Assembly: GCA_029932855.1 (NCBI GenBank)
Contig: JAOZPG010000001.1
Location: 147,404-211,403, forward strand
Reading direction: 5' to 3'
DNA: 64,000 nt
Origin: Bacteroidales bacterium
GTDB lineage: Bacteria; Bacteroidota; Bacteroidia; Bacteroidales; VadinHA17
The notes beneath the pieces are model-generated. The model was not told the DNA's origin and searched no databases. It saw only the letters and a program-made list of their open reading frames with translations. The stretch's first letter is position 1. Every line of letters starts with the position of its first letter. Positions 27,249-36,961 of this stretch are shown piece by piece. The position numbers were made by a program, and so were the translations under genes.

Positions 27249-29090
27249 TCAGTCCTTTTTCCAGTCACCATATTCTTTTATAAGCTTTACAAGTTCCTCC
27301 ACCGCAATACCGGCAGGAATATTTTTCTTTATTACTTCCTTATTACGATAAAGGGTGATCTTTCCCGGCCCTGAGCCTACATAACCATAATCGGCATCAG
27401 CCATCTCTCCCGGTCCGTTTACTATACAACCCATAATAGCTATCTTCAGTCCTTTAAGATGAATGGTTTTTTCCCGTATTTTTGCTGCTACTTCCTGAAT
27501 ATTAAAAAGTGTTCTCCCACATGAGGGGCATGATATATACTCTGTTTTTGTAGTTCTCACCCTGGCAGCCTGCAATATCCCGAAAGAAAGGGACAGTTGT
27601 TGGCCCGGAGTAATAAGTCCTTTACTGTCCAGCCATATACCATCACCCAGCCCGTCTATTAAAAGACCTCCCAGTTCTGCAGAGCTGATCAGGCTAAGTT
27701 CTTCGGCATTATTAGCGGGGAATGATCTTTTAAGTATAACCGGCACATTGTTTCCCTTAAGGATCAGCTGAGACAGGACATATCTTTGTTCATAAAAGGA
27801 ATTCCTGTTATCACCCTCAAGAATTAATGCCAGCTTATTGTCGTTTATTACTTTATAGAGTTCATCAAAATTATTATCAGCTGTGTTCCAGAGGAGGAAG
27901 TTTATTTTCCCTGAGCGTGCAGAGGAGCTTTTGTAATCAGCCGGGCTGAAAAGAGGAAAAATATTTTCATTGTCCAGTTCCCTGGTCCAGGAAGCCGAAT
28001 CAACGATCCCGGAACATCCGCCAGGGAGCCTCAACCTGTACGGTTCATTAGCCAGGTACAGAAAATCTGCAGGCTGCTCTCCTCCGGTGGCACTTTCAGC
28101 TATTACTACGGGCTTATTATCTCCGCCTATGAAATTCAGATCCCGGGTTTGTCTTTTTTTATAATCGAAGGGGTTTACGGGGAAAACAGGTTTTTCCTTA
28201 AGTTCAATTCCAACGCCCTGTTTCTGAAAATATGATGCCAGCTTTTTGCCAACAGGAATTTCCCTTTCAGGATCTTCAGTAAGTGAAACCCTCAGGGTGT
28301 CTCCTATGCCATCAGCCAGCAGGCTCCCGATTCCCACAGCCGATTTAATTCTTCCATCCTCTCCCTCGCCGGCTTCAGTAACTCCCAGGTGTATAGGATA
28401 TGAAAGCCCTCTTTTTAGGAATTCATGTACCAGCAGGCGGTTGGCCTGGATCATTACTATTGTATTACTCGACTTAAGGGAAAAAACCAGTTCATGAAAA
28501 TTTTGTTCGATACAAATATCCATATACTCAAGGGCAGACTCAACCATTCCTTTGGGGGTATCTCCGTATTTCTCAAGCATTCTTTGTGAGAGGGATCCAT
28601 GGTTTACACCAATTCGTATTGCGGTATTATTTTCCCTGCATAATTCAAGCAGCGGGATAAGCATTTCGCGTATTGCTTGTCGGGCATCTGTACTTTCTGC
28701 CGCGGATTTAATGAAATTCCCAGGGTTTATTCTTACTTTATCAGCTACAGATGCTGCTTCATAGGCCACTCTGGGATTAAAATGAACATCGGCTACAAGG
28801 GGGATATCAATATTCATTTCAGCAAGTCCCTTCTTTATATCAATCAGGCTTCTGGCTTCTTTGACATCAATTGTTGTGAGCCTTATAATATCGGCTCCTT
28901 CTGCCGCTATTTTCCGGCATTGTTCAATTGACCCGGGAATGTCTTTGGTTGATGTATTGGTCATGGACTGAACCCTTAGGGGATTGTTCCCTCCAAGTAT
29001 CACATTAGCTACCTTTACTTCCCGTGTGGGAAACATGGAAAGCCGAAAACTATCATTACAATATATATTTTCCTGTCTTTTTTTCGACAT
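27249..29090 (-). CDS. ispG: (E)-4-hydroxy-3-methylbut-2-enyl diphosphate synthase, large type
   Basis: An enzyme of about 613 residues in the MEP isoprenoid pathway, converting ME-cPP to HMBPP with a 4Fe-4S cluster. The N-terminal TIM barrel has VQSMTNTSTKD and RINPGNF; a central insert (about 330-500) separates it from the cluster domain with CPSCGRTLFN and GCIVNGPGEMADADYGYVG, which supply the three cluster cysteines. The insert is characteristic of the plant/Chlamydiae/Bacteroidota form. The frame extends 20 codons upstream, but the ATG at 29090 begins a normal N terminus. It is convergent with the HAD gene. Confidence 0.93.
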   Translation of the reverse strand: MSKKRQENIYCNDSFRLSMFPTREVKVANVILGGNNPLRVQSMTNTSTKDIPGSIEQCRKIAAEGADIIRLTTIDVKEARSLIDIKKGLAEMNIDIPLVADVHFNPRVAYEAASVADKVRINPGNFIKSAAESTDARQAIREMLIPLLELCRENNTAIRIGVNHGSLSQRMLEKYGDTPKGMVESALEYMDICIEQNFHELVFSLKSSNTIVMIQANRLLVHEFLKRGLSYPIHLGVTEAGEGEDGRIKSAVGIGSLLADGIGDTLRVSLTEDPEREIPVGKKLASYFQKQGVGIELKEKPVFPVNPFDYKKRQTRDLNFIGGDNKPVVIAESATGGEQPADFLYLANEPYRLRLPGGCSGIVDSASWTRELDNENIFPLFSPADYKSSSARSGKINFLLWNTADNNFDELYKVINDNKLALILEGDNRNSFYEQRYVLSQLILKGNNVPVILKRSFPANNAEELSLISSAELGGLLIDGLGDGIWLDSKGLITPGQQLSLSFGILQAARVRTTKTEYISCPSCGRTLFNIQEVAAKIREKTIHLKGLKIAIMGCIVNGPGEMADADYGYVGSGPGKITLYRNKEVIKKNIPAGIAVEELVKLIKEYGDWKKD

Positions 29091-29105
29091 AGAAAGATAA
29101 TGAGT

Positions 29106-29113
29106 TAAATTTG
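29106..29113 (+). promoter_or_regulatory. -7 box TAAATTTG before the transglutaminase gene
   Basis: Exact TAnnTTTG, 27 nt before the ATG at 29141, in the 50-nt divergent gap to ispG. The expected -33 position reads TTTC rather than TTTG. Confidence 0.45.
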
Positions 29114-29140
29114 TTAGAAAATCACCATAAAGATATAGCA

Positions 29141-30712
29141 ATGAAAACATTTATTGTACTGTTTTTTCTCAGTTTACTTGTAACATCCTGTGCAGATATA
29201 AACAGGGGTATTCCTGAAGATGTAATAGAAATCATGGAGAAAGCCGGAGATAACAGGAAAGAACTGGAGAAGTTTATAAACAACTATGCTTCTGCGGGGG
29301 ATGAAGAAAAATTAAAAGCAGCGTATTTTTTAATTGCCAACATGAAAGATAAAACTTATGCTGGTTTTGAAGTTTCGGATTCCAATAATAATATTATCGG
29401 CTTCTCTACATTAAATTACTCAGACTATAATTCTATGACAAGGGCCTGGGATTCTATTGTTGAATTTCGGGGGAAGCTGCACCAGCAAAGGGTTGAATTA
29501 ATATATGATTACGAGATTATTTCTGCTGATTACCTGATAAATAATATTGATAAAGCCTTTTATGCCTGGAAAAATTATAGCTGGGCGAAAAATTTGAATT
29601 TCAAGGAGTTTTGTGAATATATACTACCATACCGCAGTACAAATGAGCCCCTGGAAGAATGGAGGGATTATTTTATCGACAAATATTCCTGGCTGAATGA
29701 TTCAGTAGTAAATAAAAATGATCCTGTTGAAGTATGTAAATGGATCAATAACGATATTAGATCCTGGTTTAGTTTTGATCCGCGCTTTTATGAACATGCA
29801 ACTGACCTGGGATTTACCGATATGGTGGAAATGAAAATGGGTAGATGTGAAGACATGACCAATCTTGCCATCTATGCAATGAGGGCAAACGGGGTTCCGG
29901 TAATGAGTGATTTTACTCCTTACTGGGCAAAATCGGGGAATAATCATGCATGGAATGCAGTATTGGGAGCTGACGGTAAAATTGTAATCTTTATGGGAGG
30001 AGGAGCAAATCCCGGTGAATATAAATTAAACCAGGCCAAGGCAAAAGTCTATAGAAAAACATTTTCGCTTCAACCAGGGTCTCTTGCAGAAATCAAAAAG
30101 GAATGGGAAAAAGCTCCTCCATATATAAACAGGAATGGACTTGTGGATGTTACACGTGATTATGTTCCCGTTTCGGATGTTGAACTTCAGTTAGGCGCGG
30201 AAATACCTGACAGCACTCGTTTTGCATATATCTGTGTATTTAATACGGGTGAATGGAAAGCTATTCACTGGAGTTTTATCGATGATAAAGGAAATGTAAG
30301 ATATACGGACATGGGAACAGACATAGCATATCTTCCTGCTTTTTTTATTAATGAGGAGATCGTACCTGCAGGAGATCAGTTTATTTTAACACAGGAAGGT
30401 GAGATTAAAACAAACAGGCCTGATACTATAAACCGGATAGAGCTGAAATTAATTTCAACCACAAGAAAAGTTACAAAGGAAACGACAGATTTTGTGGAAA
30501 AGGTATTTTTGAAAGAAGGAGAAAATTATGAATTGTTTTACTGGGATAACAAATGGATATCCCTGGGAGAGGAAGAAGCTATGGGAAAGCCCCTGGTATT
30601 TAGTGATGTCCCCTCGGGAGCCATGTACTGGCTGATAAATACTACTCCGACAAAAGACAGGCCGGAAAGAATTTTTACAGTAAATCAAGAGGGAAACATA
30701 ATCTGGTGGTAA
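29141..30712 (+). CDS. Transglutaminase-like lipoprotein
   Basis: A protein of about 523 residues. The frame opens at a TTG 10 codons upstream, but the ATG at 29141 gives a proper lipoprotein signal (LLVTSC, Cys near 17). The transglutaminase/protease-like core has the Cys in GRCEDMT (near 235), the His in NNHAWN (near 269) and an Asp eight residues later (GADGK), a complete triad. The N-terminal domain (about 50-180) is helical; beta-rich domains follow. Such proteins may cleave or modify peptides at the cell surface; the substrate is unknown. The sensor phosphatase gene starts 24 nt after its stop, so the two are probably one unit. Confidence 0.8.
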   Translation: MKTFIVLFFLSLLVTSCADINRGIPEDVIEIMEKAGDNRKELEKFINNYASAGDEEKLKAAYFLIANMKDKTYAGFEVSDSNNNIIGFSTLNYSDYNSMTRAWDSIVEFRGKLHQQRVELIYDYEIISADYLINNIDKAFYAWKNYSWAKNLNFKEFCEYILPYRSTNEPLEEWRDYFIDKYSWLNDSVVNKNDPVEVCKWINNDIRSWFSFDPRFYEHATDLGFTDMVEMKMGRCEDMTNLAIYAMRANGVPVMSDFTPYWAKSGNNHAWNAVLGADGKIVIFMGGGANPGEYKLNQAKAKVYRKTFSLQPGSLAEIKKEWEKAPPYINRNGLVDVTRDYVPVSDVELQLGAEIPDSTRFAYICVFNTGEWKAIHWSFIDDKGNVRYTDMGTDIAYLPAFFINEEIVPAGDQFILTQEGEIKTNRPDTINRIELKLISTTRKVTKETTDFVEKVFLKEGENYELFYWDNKWISLGEEEAMGKPLVFSDVPSGAMYWLINTTPTKDRPERIFTVNQEGNIIWW

Positions 30713-30736
30713 TAATTTTCATTAAAATATTTCAAC

Positions 30737-33700
30737 ATGTCACCATTTCGCAACTTTATATCTTTCCTGGTATTCCTTGTTTTATCTTGTCAGCTATCTT
30801 ATTCAAGGCCGCTTGATGAAATAAAGAAAAGCGGGAAGCTGAAAATTGCTTTCGACCCGGCCGATATTAATACAATAAATTATCCACTGGCTTACGAGTT
30901 TGCAAATTTTCTCGACCTGGAAGTGGAAGAAGTAATAATTGACTGGGATGAGGTTTTTAGCAATAACGGGATAACTCCTGAAGACCTTACTACGAATCCT
31001 GATTATAATTATACTCCCGATGCTTTAAAAAAAGCCGATATCATTTGCAGTACATTTACAATCCTGGAATGGAGAAAGAAACTTTTTGATTTTGCTGAAA
31101 CGCTGATCTCTGCTGAGTTGCTGATTGTTCCTGCCGACTCAGATCCACCCGATGATGTGGAAGGTATGAAAGGAATGAAAATTGCCATGATGGGTGGTAC
31201 CTCTTATGTTATACATATTAAGCAGATAAATGAGAAGATAGGCGGGGGGATTGAAATAATTGAAACATCTAGCTCACAGGAATCAAGAGACTTGCTGAAG
31301 GCAGGAAAGGTTGACGGCATAATACTGGATGCCGATGAAGCTCTTTCATTCAGAAAATCAAACAATATGGAGTTCGACCTGGCCTTCCCGGTTAACCAGA
31401 TAAGTAAATCTGCCTGGGCAATAGAAAAGGGGAATTCGCTGGGGGGAGAGGTAGAGGATTTTTTTAAAGCCATAGAGAATAATAACAGGCTGGATAATAT
31501 TTTTGAAGAAAAATTCGGGGAAAAATATTCGCTTTTTATTGAAAGTATAGATCCCCATTCACCTGTCCAGCCTCTTAAAAGGGATCTTAAAGAGATACTT
31601 GCTTCAAGAAAGATAGTTATTGCCTTGCGCGAGAGGGATTTTGTATATCACAAGGGGGCTGAAAAGGAGTTTATGCATGCCCTGGCAGAAGAATTTGCCG
31701 ATTACCTGGGGGTAAAAATGGAATATGTGCTGATCCCGATGTTTAGTAAATACTGGGAAGATAGCAACAGGAAAACCCGGAAAGACAGTACCTATACACC
31801 GGAGATATTTAATTATTTTGATATTGCAGCCGATCTTATTGCTCCCCTGGAATGGAGAAAACAAAAAGTTGACCTGGTGCCGGTTTATCATACGGAGTAT
31901 TCTGTTCTGGCAAGACCCGAAACAGAAATTAATTCAATTGAAGACCTGAAGAAATATAAAGGAATAACGGGCAAGGCCACCATATATGAAGAATTGTTGC
32001 TTAGAAACGGTATTGACAGTCTTATATATGGTAAAGTAAATGAGTTTGTTGATGCCGTGGTAAATAAAAAGGCTGATTATACGATTATTTACAATGCATT
32101 TTTATATCCACAACTGGAAGCAAAAATATCACTTGGGGGATTGGATGTAAATTGGGCACTTAGAAAAGACCAGCCCGGGCTGAAACAAATAACAGAACGC
32201 TTTATAAAGGAATCAACAGACAAGGGATTGCTTAATGCCTTAAACCGGGTTCAGGAAGGCAAGGCTTTTCTTAGTCCCGAAGAGTTCATAAAAGATTATT
32301 ACGAGAAATTTCAGACAGGAAACCTCCCTTATATACTGTATGGAGCAGAAGACGGTTTACCACAGGAAGATGTTTCTTCTATTTTGCAGGATAGTAAGGG
32401 TTATATGTGGTTTGGTACAAATTCAGGAGTGGTACGCTATAATGGCCGCGACATGAATGTCTTTGATACCAGAAAGGGAATGAGTGCCAACTCTACTTCA
32501 GATATTAAGGAAGATGCAAAGGGCAATATTTATTTTGCCACTTCAAAGGGAATAAGTATTTATAATAATGATTCTATTACAAATATCCTTTTTCCGGAGA
32601 TCTCGTTTAATTCCATATTTATTGATAACGCCAATAACAAATGGTTCCTTAGTAACGATGGGATATATATGCTTGATAACAAAGGGGTACAAAAACTGGT
32701 GAGTCATGATCTGCCACAACTGCCAAAAAATATAAATGCCATATCACAAGACACATCCGGTTTAAGGAAATATTTTGCCACCAATGAAGGCTTGTTTTTC
32801 CAGCTTGGCAACAGCAGGCCGGAGAAGATACTGAATGATCATTGTTATACGGTATTTGTTGATGAATCAAACAGTGTATGGTTGTCAACCACAACGGGTT
32901 TTTACAATGTGTCGCACGGGCAAATAATAAAAGGAAGCAAAGGGGAAGCACTTAATTCCCGCTTTAATATTCCTTTTTCGGTAATAAAAAAAATAAGCCA
33001 GAGCAAGTCGGGATCGATCTGGTTTATGAATGATTCACATTTATACCAGCTTGTATCTATGGATCAGCCGGCAAGGATATTTAAATCGGGAACAGACCTG
33101 ATGAATAATACCGTGCTTTCATACTGGGAGGATAATGAAGAAAATTTATGGATTGGTTTTTCCGGTGGCTTGCAACGTATAATAAACAATAAGAATTTAA
33201 GAAACTTTTATCCCGAGCGGCTTGACAATTATATATATTCTGTAAACCAGGACAGTTATGGAAGGATATGGATAGGAACCAACGATGGAGTATTTTATTT
33301 CCAGGGAAAGCTTAAAGACTTTTCCGGCAAATTACCCGGGAGTGGCGGTAAGTCGCTGGTTAAAATGCTGCCGGACGGGAATATTCTAATAGCAACAATG
33401 GACGGACTGTTTGAGTATAATGTTCATAATTTAAAGCTTGTAAGACAAAACAGGAAGCAGGTGCTGGACGGGCTGGAAAGTATTTTTATTTCAAGTGAAG
33501 GGGAGCTTTTTATATTAACAGGAAAGAAAGGGGTGATATATTATTATCCTGACAGGAATTCAAAGCCATTGATATATCAAAGTAAACAAACGGCTAGTGT
33601 TTATCAGATGGTTGAGTATGAGGGTAAGCTTATAGGGGGAAGCAGCAAGGGTCTTGTTCAGTTTAACGGGAATAAATTTTACACTTATCTCGATCTGGAA

Positions 33701-35362
33701 AGGTCGGTATGGTCTATGTTTGTGAATGAGGGGATATTATGGCTTGGTACAGACAGGGGAATTGGCTACATGGATAATGATAGATTTATACAGCTTGGTT
33801 TCCAGAAAGATCTTCAACAGGATCATAATGTTATTAAAACAATTATTCCGGCCATCAGCAGGAACCATTTATGGATTGGCACTAACTCGGGCCTGGCATA
33901 TTTTAATAAGGATAACCATAAGGTGGAATTTAAGATTGACTCAAAAGAAGGATTGTCGGGTGATGAGATAACAACCAACGGTTTATTTATTGATGAAAAC
34001 GGTTTATTGTGGATAGGTACATATCATGGTATATCAAACTTTAATATAAAGGTAAAAAAGGAAGAAGTTTATTCTCCCCGCGTATATCTCGAGAACATTA
34101 TGATGAATGGTAAAAAGATAGATATCAGCAGTGACAGGAAATTCAGGTATAATGAAAATAATTTTGTGTTCGAGGTATCTGGTCTTTTCTTTTCTGATGA
34201 AAGATCGATAGAATATGAGTTTTTCCTGAGAGGTATGAAAGATGATTACAGGCCTATTCGCAGGAGTAACGAATTTAAGGCTTACTATAATAATAATCCA
34301 CCCGGGAAATATTCATTTGTTTACAGGGCCAGAGGCAGTGACAATGTATGGAGTTATACACAGAGTTATTCATTCGAAATCAGGAAGCCTTTTTGGGAAA
34401 CATGGTGGTTCAGGATACTGGCAGTAGTAGTCCTGATATTGATAATAAATCTTATCTATAAGCTCAGAACACAACAAATTCAAAAACAAAAACGCTTGTT
34501 GGAAATACAGGTTAAAGAAAGAACAATTGAGCTTGAAAAGGCAAATAAGCAGATACAGAAACAAAGAGACCTGGCCAGGGAACAGCGGGACCAGATAGGG
34601 GTTCAGAAGAAAGAGATAACCGACAGCATACATTATGCCGAAAGGATACAAAGATCATTGTTGCCTGCATTGAAAAAGGTAAAACAAGAGCTTGCAGATT
34701 ATTTTATCCTGTTTAAACCAAGGGATATAGTAAGTGGCGACTTTTACTGGTTTACAAGGATAGATCGCAGGCTTATACTGGTTGCTGCAGATTGTACCGG
34801 TCATGGTGTTCCCGGGGCATTCATGAGCATGCTGGGGATATCATTTCTTAATGAGATAGTAAATAAGAACCATATACATGATGCCGACGGGATATTGAAT
34901 AATCTGAGGGATCATGTTATAGAGGCACTGCAGCAAAAGGGACAGGAAGGAGAGGCAAGGGACGGGATGGATATGGTGGTCTGTGTGATGAATGAGGAAA
35001 ATAACACACTACAATTTGCCGGGGCAAATAATCCTTTGTATTTTATAAGAAATAGTAAGCTTGAACATATCAGGGGAGATAAGATGCCTGTGGCCATACA
35101 TCCTACAATGCCCGATTTTACGAAGCATGAGATAGAATACAGAAAAGGAGATACATTCTATATTTTTTCGGATGGTTTTGCCGACCAGTTCGGAGGGCCA
35201 AAAGGAAAGAAATTTATGTATAAACCATTCAAGAATCTGCTTCTTGACATACATGATAAGCCAATGGATGAACAGGAGAAAATTCTCGATAAGGTTTTTG
35301 AGGACTGGAAAGGAGAGCAGGAACAGGTTGATGATGTGGTTATCCTGGGTTTCAGGATTTAA
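30737..35362 (+). CDS. Giant sensor: tandem solute-binding domains, beta-propeller, Y_Y_Y, coiled coil and SpoIIE/PP2C phosphatase
   Basis: A single-pass signalling protein of 1541 residues. Signal peptide (1-24); two successive solute-binding domains of the amino-acid-binding type (about 30-270 and 285-530) that share landmarks (YTPD/E, then LEWRK) and so look duplicated; a two-component-type propeller (about 535-1110, repeats like GYMWFGTNSGVVRYNG and LWIGTYHGISNFN); a Y_Y_Y domain (about 1113-1215); a membrane helix (WFRILAVVVLILIINLIY, about 1224-1241); a coiled coil rich in Gln/Lys; and a SpoIIE-type phosphatase with GDFYW, ADCTGHGVPGAFMSM and FSDGFADQFGG, retaining the metal Asp residues. 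It should link a periplasmic ligand to dephosphorylation of a cytosolic anti-anti-sigma-like partner, which is not encoded nearby. Confidence 0.88.
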   Translation: MSPFRNFISFLVFLVLSCQLSYSRPLDEIKKSGKLKIAFDPADINTINYPLAYEFANFLDLEVEEVIIDWDEVFSNNGITPEDLTTNPDYNYTPDALKKADIICSTFTILEWRKKLFDFAETLISAELLIVPADSDPPDDVEGMKGMKIAMMGGTSYVIHIKQINEKIGGGIEIIETSSSQESRDLLKAGKVDGIILDADEALSFRKSNNMEFDLAFPVNQISKSAWAIEKGNSLGGEVEDFFKAIENNNRLDNIFEEKFGEKYSLFIESIDPHSPVQPLKRDLKEILASRKIVIALRERDFVYHKGAEKEFMHALAEEFADYLGVKMEYVLIPMFSKYWEDSNRKTRKDSTYTPEIFNYFDIAADLIAPLEWRKQKVDLVPVYHTEYSVLARPETEINSIEDLKKYKGITGKATIYEELLLRNGIDSLIYGKVNEFVDAVVNKKADYTIIYNAFLYPQLEAKISLGGLDVNWALRKDQPGLKQITERFIKESTDKGLLNALNRVQEGKAFLSPEEFIKDYYEKFQTGNLPYILYGAEDGLPQEDVSSILQDSKGYMWFGTNSGVVRYNGRDMNVFDTRKGMSANSTSDIKEDAKGNIYFATSKGISIYNNDSITNILFPEISFNSIFIDNANNKWFLSNDGIYMLDNKGVQKLVSHDLPQLPKNINAISQDTSGLRKYFATNEGLFFQLGNSRPEKILNDHCYTVFVDESNSVWLSTTTGFYNVSHGQIIKGSKGEALNSRFNIPFSVIKKISQSKSGSIWFMNDSHLYQLVSMDQPARIFKSGTDLMNNTVLSYWEDNEENLWIGFSGGLQRIINNKNLRNFYPERLDNYIYSVNQDSYGRIWIGTNDGVFYFQGKLKDFSGKLPGSGGKSLVKMLPDGNILIATMDGLFEYNVHNLKLVRQNRKQVLDGLESIFISSEGELFILTGKKGVIYYYPDRNSKPLIYQSKQTASVYQMVEYEGKLIGGSSKGLVQFNGNKFYTYLDLERSVWSMFVNEGILWLGTDRGIGYMDNDRFIQLGFQKDLQQDHNVIKTIIPAISRNHLWIGTNSGLAYFNKDNHKVEFKIDSKEGLSGDEITTNGLFIDENGLLWIGTYHGISNFNIKVKKEEVYSPRVYLENIMMNGKKIDISSDRKFRYNENNFVFEVSGLFFSDERSIEYEFFLRGMKDDYRPIRRSNEFKAYYNNNPPGKYSFVYRARGSDNVWSYTQSYSFEIRKPFWETWWFRILAVVVLILIINLIYKLRTQQIQKQKRLLEIQVKERTIELEKANKQIQKQRDLAREQRDQIGVQKKEITDSIHYAERIQRSLLPALKKVKQELADYFILFKPRDIVSGDFYWFTRIDRRLILVAADCTGHGVPGAFMSMLGISFLNEIVNKNHIHDADGILNNLRDHVIEALQQKGQEGEARDGMDMVVCVMNEENNTLQFAGANNPLYFIRNSKLEHIRGDKMPVAIHPTMPDFTKHEIEYRKGDTFYIFSDGFADQFGGPKGKKFMYKPFKNLLLDIHDKPMDEQEKILDKVFEDWKGEQEQVDDVVILGFRI

Positions 35363-35382
35363 GCAGTCTTCCCGGCTTGCTA

Positions 35383-36846
35383 TTACCTGATCTCCCAGTC
35401 AGAACCATCTTTCTTGTCCTTAATTTCTATTCCAAGTGCGCTTAAGGCATCCCTTATCCTGTCGGATGTTTCAAAATCTTTGTTCTGTTTGGCCTCAAGA
35501 CGAAGCCTCAGTATTGTATCAATAAGTTCAGATGTAAGTCCCGATCCTTCTTCTTTTTTCTCTTTTGTAAGACCAAGGATATTAATTACAAAATCATGAT
35601 ACAGCTTTTTCAGTTCTTCCAGGTTTTTATCATCTATACTTATCTTTCCCTCTTTAAGCTGGTTGATCTGCTTTAAGCCGTCAAACAAATGAGATATAAG
35701 CACAGGCGTGTTAAGGTCATCATTAAGGGCCTTATAAAGTTTTTGTTTAAGCTGTTCAGCCTTATAACCATCTTGTGTGGCCCTGATCTTTTCAAGTGTA
35801 TCCATTCCCCTGAACAGTCTTTCCAGTCCTTTCTCGGCAGATATCAAGGCTTCATTCGAGAAATCGAGTGTTCCCCGGTAGTGTGCCTGCAGAATGAAAA
35901 ACCTTATTGTCATGGCTGAATATGGCTGTGCCAGCAGTTTGTGATCGCCACTAAAGAAATTATCCAGTGAGACAGCATTACCAAGCGACTTACCCATTTT
36001 CTGACCGTTGAGAGTGATCATGTTATTATGCATCCAGTATCTTACGGCAGACTTTCCGTTAGCAGCTGTTGACTGGGCAATTTCACACTCATGGTGAGGG
36101 AAAAGCAGGTCCATTCCTCCACCGTGAATATCGAACTCATCACCCAGGTATTTTGTACCCATAGTGGAGCATTCCAGGTGCCAGCCCGGAAATCCTTCGC
36201 TCCATTTCGACGGCCAGTGCATAAGGTGCTGAGGACTTGCTTTTTTCCAGAGTGCAAAGTCGAATGGATTTTTCTTTTCATCCTGCCCGTCGAGTGTCCG
36301 TGTATTAGCCTGAAGATCTTCAAGAACCCTTCCTGAAAGGATACCGTATTTGTATTTCTTATTGTATTTCTCAACATCAAAGTAAACCGAGCCGTTCTTT
36401 TCGTAAGCATAGCCATTCTCAAAGATCTTATCTATAAAGGCTTGCTGCTCTATAATATGGCCGGATGCATGAGGCTCTATGCTGGGGTCGAGAACATTCA
36501 ATTGTCGCATAGAACGGTGATAGCTGTTTGTATAATACTGAACAACCTCCATTGGTTCAAGACTTTCCAGCCTTGCTTTTTTCAAAATCTTATCCTCCCC
36601 TTCATCCTGGTCATTCTCAAGATGACCCACATCGGTTATATTTCGCACATATCTAACCTTATATCCCAGGTGCTGCAGGTAACGAAACAGTATATCGAAA
36701 GTAATTGCAGGCCGGGCATGACCCAGGTGCGCCTCACCATAAACAGTAGGTCCGCATACATACATTCCGACATGGGGGGGATTTAAAGCTTTAAACTCTT
36801 CTTTCTTCCGTGTAAGGGAATTGTATATAAACAATTGATTGTCCAT
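35383..36846 (-). CDS. cysS: Cysteinyl-tRNA synthetase
   Basis: A 487-residue class I aminoacyl-tRNA synthetase. [16 protein letters not shown] (zinc Cys and HIGH motif as HLGH) near residue 30-45, GWHLECS and HHECE supplying zinc ligands, and the KMSKS loop as [10 protein letters not shown] near 270. The C-terminal helical anticodon-binding domain is present ([21 protein letters not shown]). The length is normal. It is convergent with the sensor gene (20 nt between stops). Confidence 0.96.
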   Translation of the reverse strand: MDNQLFIYNSLTRKKEEFKALNPPHVGMYVCGPTVYGEAHLGHARPAITFDILFRYLQHLGYKVRYVRNITDVGHLENDQDEGEDKILKKARLESLEPMEVVQYYTNSYHRSMRQLNVLDPSIEPHASGHIIEQQAFIDKIFENGYAYEKNGSVYFDVEKYNKKYKYGILSGRVLEDLQANTRTLDGQDEKKNPFDFALWKKASPQHLMHWPSKWSEGFPGWHLECSTMGTKYLGDEFDIHGGGMDLLFPHHECEIAQSTAANGKSAVRYWMHNNMITLNGQKMGKSLGNAVSLDNFFSGDHKLLAQPYSAMTIRFFILQAHYRGTLDFSNEALISAEKGLERLFRGMDTLEKIRATQDGYKAEQLKQKLYKALNDDLNTPVLISHLFDGLKQINQLKEGKISIDDKNLEELKKLYHDFVINILGLTKEKKEEGSGLTSELIDTILRLRLEAKQNKDFETSDRIRDALSALGIEIKDKKDGSDWEIR

Positions 36847-36961
36847 TGATAATTAGAAATGTAGCAGATTCTTAGAAGCTGTAAAATTAATAATAATAAT
36901 CGAAGACTATTAACTAAAGCCTATAGCTTCTGTAAAATTATGATCCTGTAGGCCAAAAGCC

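Noticed and set aside
36870-36945. Repeat CTGTAAAATTA twice, with AGAAGCT/AGCTTCT inverted
   Set aside because: Short AT-rich matches with a 45-nt loop in a 115-nt gap; could be chance, and no terminator or operator form is seen.
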